Assembly (NCBI GenBank): GCA_027068075.1
Contig: JAMOUJ010000006.1
Coordinates: forward strand, 62,001-126,000
DNA: 64,000 nucleotides
Source: Candidatus Aminicenantota bacterium
GTDB lineage: Bacteria; Acidobacteriota; Aminicenantia; S016-38
Direction: 5' to 3'
Positions 36,620 through 45,330 of this stretch are shown one piece after another; the stretch's first letter is position 1, and each line of letters begins with the position of its first letter. The notes beneath the pieces were generated by a model. It had not been told where the DNA came from, did not search any database, and saw nothing but the letters and a program-made list of their open reading frames with translations. Position numbers and translations under genes: made by a program.

Positions 36620-37320
36620 GGAGGGTCCTTCTTCTCCTGTTTTTTGCCTGGGCGTTTTCCTCACCCATAAGAATTACGGTGGGAGACCCCTTTTTCCTCA
36701 CCTTCAGGGAGGAGGTTAAACTCCCCGCGGTCTTTGAAGTCCTGGGCAAGGAGAAAACCCCCGCAGGCATAAAATACAGAGTGACGGTTTTCAGGCCCGG
36801 AAACTACATGATAAAGTCCCAGGAGGGGGTCCTCTATGTGGAGGTGGTGTCCGTGCTGAAGGACGGGGAGGAACTCAGGGACATAGCAGGGCCCCTGGAA
36901 GTTTCCGGAGAGCCAGGGTGGCTTCTTTTGCGTCTGGGGATGCTCCTGGGGGTGGGTTTGCTCCTGGTGGGAGGGGTTTTACTATACCGCAGGGTTTCCC
37001 TCCGTCGCCGCGACCCATGGAGGCGTCTCTTGGGGGAGGCCCTCTCACTGAGGAGGGAACTGCCTCCCCTGGACCTGGACGATTTTTATTCCCGCCTGGG
37101 GCACATTTTGAGGGTTTACCTTCAAAGGAGAACCGGACTCCCGGCCCTGGCCATGACCAGCGGAGAACTGGCCGGGAGGGTTTCCCCTGAGATTCACTCC
37201 GTGTTGATGAGGGCGGATCTGGTTCGGTTTGCGGGACGGGCGGCCTCGGACCCCGGGGCTGACCTCTCCCTGGTTCTTAATTTGATACAGGAGGCGGTCC
37301 GTGAAGCCGGGAAGGCCTGA
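36616..37320 (+). CDS. Bat-operon membrane protein of unknown function
   Basis: Signal peptide, one TM, cytosolic tail LRRDPWRRLLGEALSLRRELPPLDLDDFYSRLGHILRVYLQRRTG; operon context. Confidence 0.7.
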   Translation: MRRVLLLLFFAWAFSSPIRITVGDPFFLTFREEVKLPAVFEVLGKEKTPAGIKYRVTVFRPGNYMIKSQEGVLYVEVVSVLKDGEELRDIAGPLEVSGEPGWLLLRLGMLLGVGLLLVGGVLLYRRVSLRRRDPWRRLLGEALSLRRELPPLDLDDFYSRLGHILRVYLQRRTGLPALAMTSGELAGRVSPEIHSVLMRADLVRFAGRAASDPGADLSLVLNLIQEAVREAGKA

Positions 37321-38275
37321 GATTCTCCTGCTCTCCGCCGCAGTTCTGGTTTTGTGGTGGTTTTTTCTCAGGAAAAGGCCCGGGGTCGGCCTGGGCCTGG
37401 GCATGATGGAGTTCTTCCGGAGGGCCACCCCCGGGTGGAGGAGGGTTCTGCTGGTGGTTCCCTGGTTTTTCTTCTGGGTTTCCCTGGGACTTGCCCTCCT
37501 TTCCTCCTGGGAACTCATGGTCAAAAGGCATTACGAAAAGGTTTACCTGCCGGGTATTGACATTATGCTGGCGGTGGATGTTTCCCGCTCCATGGCGGCC
37601 CAGGATTTCCCCCGGGGAAGCCGGCTTCAGGTGGCCCGGGAGGTGGTGGAGAAGTTTATAAGGGCCAGGAAGGCCGATCGGATAGGGTTAGTGGCCTTTG
37701 CTGGAGCCCCACTTCTCGTATCCCCCCTCACCCTGGACAGGGATTTTCTCCTGGAGAGCCTCCACAGCCTCAGAACCGGGGAGATTGAGGACGGGACCGC
37801 CATCGGTCTGGCCCTGGCCGAAGCCGTCTCCAACCTATCCTCCTCCAGGACTTCCCGGGTGATAATTCTCCTCACCGACGGGGTGAACAACCGGGGGGAA
37901 CTTGCCCCCCTGGACGCCGCCAGGATGGCCTCCGGGGCCGGGGTGAAGGTCTACACCGTGGGGGTTGGAAAGAAGGGGGTGGCTTCCATTCCCATTGAAA
38001 TGGGGACCGGGGCCGGGATTATAAGGAAGAGCGTGAGCGTGGACGAAGAAACCCTGCGCAGGATAGCGGAGATTACCGGAGGCAGGTTCTTTCGGGCCAC
38101 GGACCCGGAGGGCCTCCGGGGCATTTTTTCCGAGATAGACTCCCTGGAGAAGAGGAGGGTGGAGGTGAAAACGGTTTCCAGGTTTGCCTCCCTTTCCCAC
38201 GAACTTTCCCTCTTAGCCTCCCTGTTCCTCCTGGGATTTTTCCTTCTCTCTTCCCTGTTCCGGGAGGTGCCGTGA
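37301..38275 (+). CDS. batA: VWA-domain protein BatA-like
   Basis: GIDIMLAVDVSRSMAAQDFPRGSRLQVAREVVEKFI; MIDAS DxSxS; C-terminal TM. Confidence 0.88.
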   Translation: MKPGRPEILLLSAAVLVLWWFFLRKRPGVGLGLGMMEFFRRATPGWRRVLLVVPWFFFWVSLGLALLSSWELMVKRHYEKVYLPGIDIMLAVDVSRSMAAQDFPRGSRLQVAREVVEKFIRARKADRIGLVAFAGAPLLVSPLTLDRDFLLESLHSLRTGEIEDGTAIGLALAEAVSNLSSSRTSRVIILLTDGVNNRGELAPLDAARMASGAGVKVYTVGVGKKGVASIPIEMGTGAGIIRKSVSVDEETLRRIAEITGGRFFRATDPEGLRGIFSEIDSLEKRRVEVKTVSRFASLSHELSLLASLFLLGFFLLSSLFREVP

Positions 38276-39210
38276 GTTTCCAGTTCTTTCACCTGTGGCC
38301 CCTTTCCCTGGTCCTCCTCGTCCTCTTTGCCCTTTATGCCTTCCTTTATCTGAGGAAGATGGGGGCCCTGCCGGTAAGGGTGTTCGTGGAAGAGCCGGCC
38401 AGGAGGTATAAAAGGCTTGCCTCCCTTTTCCTGGCCACCTTGTTCCTTGCCCTTTCCCTTTTGGGGCCCACCTGGGGCAAGGGCAAGAAAAAGGTGGAGG
38501 AGTCCTCCGGGGAGGTAATTTTCCTTCTGGACCTTTCCTGGTCCATGGAGGCCTTTGACATAGCCCCCTCCAGGCTTCAGGCCGCCAAGGCCATCGTAAG
38601 GTCCCTGGTGGAGGAAAACCCAGGGGATCGCTTCGCCCTGGTGGGTTTTGCAGGGAAGGGGAGGATTTTCGTTCCCCTGACCTCCTCCCGGGAGGGCTTT
38701 CTGAAGATTCTATTCTTCCTTTCCCCCGAGGCCATAGAGCAGGGTTCGGTGCTGGAGGAAGGCCTCAAGAAGGTGAGGGAACTGGCCTCCCGGAGTCCCA
38801 GGGTGAAGTCCTTGGTGATCCTTACCGACGGGGAGTTCTTTTCCCGGGGATGGAGGGAGGAGGCGGTGAGGCTGGCCGGGGAAGGTTTGAGGGCCTTCGT
38901 GGTGGGGGTTGGAACCCCCCAGGGGGAAAGGATTAAACTACCCAACGGAGAGTTCAAAAGGGACCCATGGGGGAACACGGTAATAAGCAGGATGAAGGTG
39001 GAGGACCTGGAGGAGGTTTCCCGCCGCCTTTCCGCCAGGCTTTTCCTCTTGACCGAGGTTCCTCCGGGGGAGGTTTCCCGGAGAATATCCTCCTCGGTCA
39101 AAAGGCAGAGCCGATACCGGGTGATCACCTATCCGGTGGACCGCACCTATCTTTTTTCCTTTCTTTTCTTCGTCATGTCACTGGTTTTTCTCAGGTGGAG
39201 CAGGAAATGA
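38272..39210 (+). CDS. batB: VWA-domain protein BatB-like
   Basis: VIFLLDLSWSMEAFDIAPSRLQAAKAIVRSLV; GTG start (GTGA overlap). Confidence 0.87.
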   Translation: MSFQFFHLWPLSLVLLVLFALYAFLYLRKMGALPVRVFVEEPARRYKRLASLFLATLFLALSLLGPTWGKGKKKVEESSGEVIFLLDLSWSMEAFDIAPSRLQAAKAIVRSLVEENPGDRFALVGFAGKGRIFVPLTSSREGFLKILFFLSPEAIEQGSVLEEGLKKVRELASRSPRVKSLVILTDGEFFSRGWREEAVRLAGEGLRAFVVGVGTPQGERIKLPNGEFKRDPWGNTVISRMKVEDLEEVSRRLSARLFLLTEVPPGEVSRRISSSVKRQSRYRVITYPVDRTYLFSFLFFVMSLVFLRWSRK

Positions 39211-39737
39211 AAAGGCTTTTTCCCTTAATTTTTATCCTCTTTTTCCACTGGTATCAGCCGGGTCCATATCACCTTCACCGGGGAAACCTGGAATACCGGA
39301 GGGGAAATTACCGCCGGGCCCTTCTTTTTTATCAGAGGGCCCTCAGGGAGGGGGTCGTTCCCCAGGCACGGTTCAACATGGGATGTGCCCTCTACATGAT
39401 GGGTAATTACCGGGAAGCGGAGAAGGCCTTTAAGGATTACCTTTCAAGTAGGGAGGACTGGAGGGGGTTCTACAACCTTGGAAATGTTTACTTCCGCCTG
39501 GAGAAATACGAGAAGGCCTACGAGATGTTCAAAAGAGCCCTCAAGAAAAACCCGGGCTTTTACCCCGCCAAGGTGAACTTAGAACTTTCCCTGAGAAGGA
39601 TGCAGGAGAGTGAAACCGCTCCGCCTTCCCGGAAGGTCCTGCCCGATGCTATAATGGAATACCTCATGGAAAAGGAAAAGGAGGTTTTTCGTAAAAAATG
39701 GCGTCCAGAGGGGCCTTCCCGGGAAAGGGACTGGTAA
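39207..39737 (+). CDS. TPR protein, BatC-like
   Basis: ATG 39207 in the 38967 frame; TPR repeats YHLHRGNLEYRRGNYRRALLFYQRAL, YREAEKAFKDYL, YEKAYEMFKRALKKNPGFYPAKVNLELSL. Confidence 0.82.
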   Translation: MKRLFPLIFILFFHWYQPGPYHLHRGNLEYRRGNYRRALLFYQRALREGVVPQARFNMGCALYMMGNYREAEKAFKDYLSSREDWRGFYNLGNVYFRLEKYEKAYEMFKRALKKNPGFYPAKVNLELSLRRMQESETAPPSRKVLPDAIMEYLMEKEKEVFRKKWRPEGPSRERDW

Positions 39738-40765
39738 TCTTTTTTCCCTTATTCCTCCTTCTGTCTTCTCCGGTTCTTCGCCACACCGCCAGCAGGTCCA
39801 GGGTCTATTCGGGGCAGTACTTCCTCTTATCCTCCTGGCTTTCCTGCGTCAGGGGTCCCCACAAAACCAACTGGGTTTCCCTTCCTTCCTTTGAGGGCTT
39901 CTGGGCCCGGGAGGTTCCTCCGGTGAGGAGAACCCAGTTTTTGAAAACCGGGGGAGGGGGATGCTGGGGATATCATGTGAACACCTGGATGGTAACCCCC
40001 ATGAAGGCCGGGACCTACCGGGTGGGGGGTGGGAAACTCCGGGTGGAGGTGGATGGAAGGGAATATCTTTTAAGCGGAAATTACCTGAGAATAAAGGTTT
40101 TGCCCGTCCCTCCGGGAACCATGTGGACGGGGGCCCTTTCCCTGGGGGTGGAGACGGATCCGGTCAGCGGAAGGGTGGACCTGAGGGTGGAGGTTGAGGG
40201 GGACCCCTCCCTGGTCCCCAATCCAGAGATTTCCTTAAAGAGCGGGGAGGTGCTCCTCACGGGGACCTCCGAGAGGATGGGAACCAGGGGTAAGTTTTTC
40301 GGCGAAAAGAAGTTTTCATACATCGCCCGGGAAAGGGTGGAGGGTCTGGTTTTCTCATACAGGGTATTTGACCCTTCGTCCCGGAAACTACGGAGGGTTT
40401 CTTCACCGGAAGTTTCCCTGAGACCCCGTTTGCTGAGTCAAGGGGAACTGGTCTCCGCCGGGGGTGGGGCAGGGAAACTTCCCCTTTCGCTTCGCCCGGG
40501 TTTCTGGGCGGTGGTGGCGGTTCTCTTCCTTCTTTCAATGCTCTTAGCGGGGCTTTCCCTGGTGCTCAGCCGTCCTCCCTCCGCCAGGGCCAGGCTCAGG
40601 AAGGTCCTGGCAGGAAATCTTCCGCCGGAGGATGCCCTTCGTGAACTCTCCCTTCTTCTGAAGGGTTCCCTTCGGGAGGAGGTGGACAGGCTCAGGTTTT
40701 CCCCGGAAATAGAAGAGGAGGAATTTAAGGCCCTGCTGGATAAAATTCGCGAGAGGCTAAAATGA
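39698..40765 (+). CDS. BatD-like exported protein
   Basis: MVTPMKAGTYRVGGGKLRVEVDGREY, DLRVEVEGDPSLVPNPEISLK, C-terminal TM; position in operon. Confidence 0.75.
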   Translation: MASRGAFPGKGLVIFFPLFLLLSSPVLRHTASRSRVYSGQYFLLSSWLSCVRGPHKTNWVSLPSFEGFWAREVPPVRRTQFLKTGGGGCWGYHVNTWMVTPMKAGTYRVGGGKLRVEVDGREYLLSGNYLRIKVLPVPPGTMWTGALSLGVETDPVSGRVDLRVEVEGDPSLVPNPEISLKSGEVLLTGTSERMGTRGKFFGEKKFSYIARERVEGLVFSYRVFDPSSRKLRRVSSPEVSLRPRLLSQGELVSAGGGAGKLPLSLRPGFWAVVAVLFLLSMLLAGLSLVLSRPPSARARLRKVLAGNLPPEDALRELSLLLKGSLREEVDRLRFSPEIEEEEFKALLDKIRERLK

Positions 40766-41373
40766 AGAGAGTTTTTCTTTTCCTCCTCCTTCTGACCCTG
40801 GCCCGGGGAAACGGCGAGGAGGAGGCCCTCCGGGGAAAGCCCGGTGCCGCCTACAATCTGGGGGTTTATCATTACTCCCGGGGTGAGTATCCTCAGGCCA
40901 TTTTCTGGTGGAGGCTTTCCTGGATAAGGGGACAGGAAAGGGCCGGGACGCTTATAAATAGCCTCAAAAGGAGGCTGGGGATAAGGGAGGGGAGTCTTTT
41001 CCGGAGGGCCCATCCGGACCTTCCCGCCGCTCTGCTCCTTCTGGTTTTGCTGGCCTTTTTAGCCTACAACGGGTATCTCCTTTACCGCAGGTCCCGGCCG
41101 GCCCTTATGGCAGAGGCGCTGTTTTTGGCGGCGGCCGCCGCCCTTTTTCTTCTGACCCTGCGGGAGAGGTCCTATTACCTGAATCCGCCCCTGTGCGTGG
41201 TGGGGGAAAGGGGCCGCATATATTCCGCCCCCAGTCCCAACCTGCCGGTGGAGGAACTTCTCCCCGGAGAGGAACTCAGGTGCCTGGAGACGAGACCCTC
41301 CTGGGTTAAGGTGGAGACCCCCTGGGGGACCGTGGGATGGGTGAGAAGGAAGGGCCTTATAATGCTGAGATGA
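40762..41373 (+). CDS. BatE-like TPR/SH3 membrane protein
   Basis: GAAYNLGVYHYSRGEYPQAIFWWRLSWI; two TM; SH3-like VVGERGRIYSAPSPNLPVEELLPGEELRCLETRPSWVKVETPWGTVGWVRRKGL. Confidence 0.8.
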   Translation: MKRVFLFLLLLTLARGNGEEEALRGKPGAAYNLGVYHYSRGEYPQAIFWWRLSWIRGQERAGTLINSLKRRLGIREGSLFRRAHPDLPAALLLLVLLAFLAYNGYLLYRRSRPALMAEALFLAAAAALFLLTLRERSYYLNPPLCVVGERGRIYSAPSPNLPVEELLPGEELRCLETRPSWVKVETPWGTVGWVRRKGLIMLR

Positions 41374-41801
41374 AAACCGAGGGAAGATTCATCCTTTTAG
41401 TGCTGGTTTTTTCTCTCATGGCCTCTTTAGTTCTGCCGCCGGGCTGGGCCCTGGAAGAGGAGATGGAGTTTTCCAGGAACAACCTTTTTCAGTATCTGGA
41501 CGGCGGTGCCGAGAAATTTCTCCGGGCCGGTTTTTTGAAACTCAAGGTCTTTTACCTCAGGAAGGGAGAATGGGAGGCGGTGGCCGAGGTTTACGAATTT
41601 GAAAGGCCGGAGTGTGCCAGGCTTTTCTGGCAGAATGAGGAGGGGGAGATGGTCAGCCTGGGGGACGGAGGAAAGTTTCAACCCAACGGGGTGGTTTTTT
41701 TCCGGGGAAAGAGGTTCTTCAAAATTTATTCCTTTGAGGCCCGGACCGGCTCAAGGGCCGAGTTTCTGAGCCTGGCCCGGGCCTTCCTCAGTCTTCCTTG
41801 A
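41370..41801 (+). CDS. Exported protein, DUF6599-like
   Basis: Signal peptide; NNLFQYLDGGAEKFLRAGFLKLKVFYL...VAEVYEFERPECARLFW. Confidence 0.65.
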   Translation: MKTEGRFILLVLVFSLMASLVLPPGWALEEEMEFSRNNLFQYLDGGAEKFLRAGFLKLKVFYLRKGEWEAVAEVYEFERPECARLFWQNEEGEMVSLGDGGKFQPNGVVFFRGKRFFKIYSFEARTGSRAEFLSLARAFLSLP

Positions 41802-42764
41802 TTATTTCCTTTCCCCTTCGTCTTCCACCACCCGGAAGGAGAAGGTGTAGGTGGGAACCCGGAAATCCTCCCTGGGTGTGCCTCCGCCAGCGCCCCGGGG
41901 ATGCTGGAGGGGAGTGTCCACGAAGAAGTGAAGGGTTGCCGTTTGGCTCTCCGGCCCTGGGTGGGAAATTTTTTCGTACTTGAAATAACACCGGGCGGTT
42001 TCTCCCACCCCTGGAAAGAAGCCGGAGTTCCAGATGGTGGAGCCGTCCCTCCAGTTGCCCCACACCAATTTTCCAGAGGCGGTGCAGTATCCGTAGAGTT
42101 CGGGGTAGTAAAATGGCCTGGCCTTGTTCTCCTTTATTAAGGCGTAGTAAAGGGGATAGGAATGGGGAGGTCCGTCCTTGTAGGTGATGGAAAATTCTAT
42201 CAATTTTCCCCGGGGAAGTTTTACCGTGTACCAGTCCTTATCGCCGGCGCTGAGTCCGGAGTAAACCTTGTTGACCTCCACTTCCACCGGATCGTATTTG
42301 TAGGCGTCCCTCTTGGAACCCGCATCGTCCTGGGTGCCAACCCTCTTTGTTTCCACCCTCAGGGGGCCTCCTCCGTCAAAATAACAGAAGTCGGAAGAAT
42401 GGGAACCCACCACCAGGTACCAGACCGTCTCTCCGGTGCGGATCTCGTAATCTACGAACTCCTCTTCGCACAGTATGCAGGTTTCGGCGGAGGAAAGTTC
42501 CTTGTAGGTTTTGCATCCCACATAGTCCAGAGGCCTGGTGTGGGCGTTGAGATCCTGGTCCAACTCAGGCATCCCGGTGTTGTAGGGAAGGGTGGTTATT
42601 TTGACCCAGTAAATCTGGTCGTTGGAGCCGTCAATCACCACGCAGGGGGCTCCCCCGGGAAGGGTTCTGGAATCCCCTGGATGGATGACCACGCATTTCA
42701 TGTCCTTGAAGGTCACGGGAAACAGGAGGGGCAATAACAGGAGAAAAACGGCCAGTTTTTTCAT
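41802..42764 (-). CDS. Exported protein of unknown function
   Basis: Signal peptide MKKLAVFLLLLPLLFPVTF; coupled to the upstream gene. Confidence 0.7.
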   Translation of the reverse strand: MKKLAVFLLLLPLLFPVTFKDMKCVVIHPGDSRTLPGGAPCVVIDGSNDQIYWVKITTLPYNTGMPELDQDLNAHTRPLDYVGCKTYKELSSAETCILCEEEFVDYEIRTGETVWYLVVGSHSSDFCYFDGGGPLRVETKRVGTQDDAGSKRDAYKYDPVEVEVNKVYSGLSAGDKDWYTVKLPRGKLIEFSITYKDGPPHSYPLYYALIKENKARPFYYPELYGYCTASGKLVWGNWRDGSTIWNSGFFPGVGETARCYFKYEKISHPGPESQTATLHFFVDTPLQHPRGAGGGTPREDFRVPTYTFSFRVVEDEGERK

Positions 42765-44248
42765 TGAAGGCCTCCGTTCTTCTCCCGGTAAACCCTTATC
42801 CCTTCAAAGTCGCTCACCAGGAGTTTGTCTCCCAGGAAGGTGGTGTTTAACGCAGAGGGGGTGAGGTCTTCTATTAACTGAATCAGGTTGAAGGTGCCTT
42901 CGTCCAGGACCTTCACCACGGATTTTTCCAGCCTCAGCCTTTTGCCGTAGTTGACCAAGCGAGGTTCCTTTTCCGTGGAGTAGAGGGAGACCACATATTT
43001 CCCGTCGGGGGAAAGGTTTATCAGGGAGATTTTGGAGTAAAACCCGCTCTGGCGTATCTGGTGGAGGGAGGGGAGACTGAGGAGTCTGAGGAAGCCGATG
43101 CCGTCGGTTATGTAGAGCCTGTCCCCCTTAAATCTGGCGTCCAGGATCCCGGGAAACCTCTTCATGCCGATGCTTTTCCCTATTTCCCCCACCAGGTTCC
43201 TGGTGGTAAGGTCCCACAGTTTCCCGCTGCTTACCAGGAGGTATTTTTCGTCGGGGGAGAAGAACCAGGGGCCGTATCCTGCGGGAGTTTCAAAGTAAAG
43301 GGTGAGTTCGGGGTATTTAAATACCTTCAAAATTCCCGGGGAACACATAACCGCCATGTATTTGCCGCTGGGAGAGAATTTGAGGACGGGCCATTTTACC
43401 GTTACGGAGCCTACGCCTCCTGTACCGTTGTAGAACTTTGTCACCAGGGCCCTGTCCTCCACCTTGAGGGTTCCGGTGTCTATGAAAAATATCTTCCTCT
43501 CCTTTTTCCAGTCCCAGGGGTAGTAGAGGAGGGCAATTTTCCCATCGGGGGTGAATTTGACCTCCCTTCTGACGGATTTGAAGATCCACTGGGCCAGGAC
43601 CTTCCCCGTGGCGGTCTCAATGAGGCTCACCTTCCCAACTATGTGGGTTTTTCCGCCTTTGTCTTCGTAACTGAGATCCGTGAGCACCGCCAGAAGTTTT
43701 CCGTCGGGGGAGAAATCCATGGAGTCCACCGGCTCGTTCAGCCCCAATTTCACGGCGGTGGTGGAGAGGTCCCTGTGGACTATCACCACTCCGGTTTCCC
43801 CCAGGTTTCCTATGGGGGTGGAGAAATAGGGTAGGTTTTTGGCCAGAAGAATCATGGCCTTGGTGAAAAAGGGAACTCCCTCCTTTATAAAGGAAGGGGG
43901 CATTATGTCTTTGATAATGCCCGGGGCTTCCTTCTTGTATTCTTCACCGGCTTCTTCTCCGATTTTCTCCATTTCCTTGTAATAATTCTCGTAACTACCG
44001 TACTGCCTTTTTATCCCCTCGTCCACGATTTTCCTCAGCCTTTCCTGGGCGGCTTTGAATTCCTCCTCCGTGGGTTTTACCTTGCTTACATAGGCGAAGG
44101 CCACGGCGTTTTCAGAAACCGCCATGGGTGTGAAGTAATACTTTCCCTGGAGTTGGATGTACCTCTCCAGGGTGTAAACTTCCCTGAGAACGGGTTTTGC
44201 CGAAAAGAGGAAAAGGGATGCGAGGAGAAGCCCCACGATTTTCCTCAT
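42761..44248 (-). CDS. Exported WD40/beta-propeller-like protein
   Basis: Signal peptide; repeated SPDGKLLAVLTD, TPDGKIALLYYP, SPSGKYMAVMCS, SPDEKYLLVSSG, SPDGKYVVSLYS. Confidence 0.75.
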   Translation of the reverse strand: MRKIVGLLLASLFLFSAKPVLREVYTLERYIQLQGKYYFTPMAVSENAVAFAYVSKVKPTEEEFKAAQERLRKIVDEGIKRQYGSYENYYKEMEKIGEEAGEEYKKEAPGIIKDIMPPSFIKEGVPFFTKAMILLAKNLPYFSTPIGNLGETGVVIVHRDLSTTAVKLGLNEPVDSMDFSPDGKLLAVLTDLSYEDKGGKTHIVGKVSLIETATGKVLAQWIFKSVRREVKFTPDGKIALLYYPWDWKKERKIFFIDTGTLKVEDRALVTKFYNGTGGVGSVTVKWPVLKFSPSGKYMAVMCSPGILKVFKYPELTLYFETPAGYGPWFFSPDEKYLLVSSGKLWDLTTRNLVGEIGKSIGMKRFPGILDARFKGDRLYITDGIGFLRLLSLPSLHQIRQSGFYSKISLINLSPDGKYVVSLYSTEKEPRLVNYGKRLRLEKSVVKVLDEGTFNLIQLIEDLTPSALNTTFLGDKLLVSDFEGIRVYREKNGGLQ

Positions 44249-44357
44249 GATTCACCTCCTTTTTCGGTTTTTCAGGGATTTAATTGCAAAAAACATGCCA
44301 GAAAATCCCTCCTTTCCACCGGAGGTTTTTGTGAAGGTGTCCCCTTTTGTAAACACT

Positions 44358-45329
44358 TTACTCATCGTCCAGGAGGTAAACCCTTCTGGAGAGGTCCTTG
44401 AAATACCCGGAACTTTCTTCCCCTTCCCCTATTTCGGAGATGGCCTTGAAGAACTGGTAGATTTTTGAGTCGGCCATGTCTGCGGTGTGGACGACGAAGG
44501 CCTCCAGGGTTTTGGGGGAAACGGGGGCTCCGAAGTCCTCCTGGCCGTGGTGGGAGGCCACGCTGTGGAGAAGGTTGGCCCTTTTCTTCCCCCCGTATCC
44601 GGCCAGGTTGCAGAGTTTTTCGGTGTGAAGGAGGGAAAGGACCGTGTGGCCCAGCAGGTCCCCCTCCCGGGTGAACTCCCCTTCGCCTATTTCGTATATT
44701 TTCCCCAGGTCGTGGAGGAGGCCCGCCAGGAAGATCACCTCCTGATCCAGCCCGTAAAGGTTCCCCAGGAAGAGACCTATCCTCAGAACCATGTAGGTGT
44801 GAAGGGCAAGACCGCCCTCTTCTCCGTGGTGTTTCCTCACCCCGCCCGGGGCCTTCATAAAGGCTTCCCCGTAGTTTTCCCAGAAAAGGTCGTAGAGTTT
44901 TTTCCCGGAGGGGGTCCTTATGTTCTCCTCGGCTAAGCGGTGGAAGGCCTCCCTGAGGTTTTCTACCCTGGGATAGGAAAGCCGGGGCTCAATGGCGTAA
45001 TCCTGAACCCTTCCGTCGGCGGTTTCCAGGGCTTCCACCACCACATTGGGCCTTCCCTCCTGGGTTCTCAGTTTTACCCGGTAGATGCCTTCCTTCAGCA
45101 GTTCCCCGGATAAACCATCGCGGGCCACATCCCTTCCGTCTATTTTTCCGCCGAAGAAGGAGGCGGAGATGGTTCCGGTTCTGTCCATGAGGACAAAGGA
45201 AAGATAAGGTCCCCCCTGTCCCATCCTCACGGTTATTCCCTTCACCAGGAATTTCCCTTCAAAGGACCTGGTTCCCTTTTCCTTCTTTATCCTGCTTACC
45301 GTTATACTTTCCTGCTCAAAGAGTCCCAT
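44358..45329 (-). CDS. YhaM-like OB-fold/HD 3'-5' exoribonuclease
   Basis: OB region; HHGEEGGLALHTYMVLRI...GLLHDLGKIYEI...VASHHGQEDFG. Confidence 0.85.
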   Translation of the reverse strand: MGLFEQESITVSRIKKEKGTRSFEGKFLVKGITVRMGQGGPYLSFVLMDRTGTISASFFGGKIDGRDVARDGLSGELLKEGIYRVKLRTQEGRPNVVVEALETADGRVQDYAIEPRLSYPRVENLREAFHRLAEENIRTPSGKKLYDLFWENYGEAFMKAPGGVRKHHGEEGGLALHTYMVLRIGLFLGNLYGLDQEVIFLAGLLHDLGKIYEIGEGEFTREGDLLGHTVLSLLHTEKLCNLAGYGGKKRANLLHSVASHHGQEDFGAPVSPKTLEAFVVHTADMADSKIYQFFKAISEIGEGEESSGYFKDLSRRVYLLDDE

Positions 45330-45330
45330 T

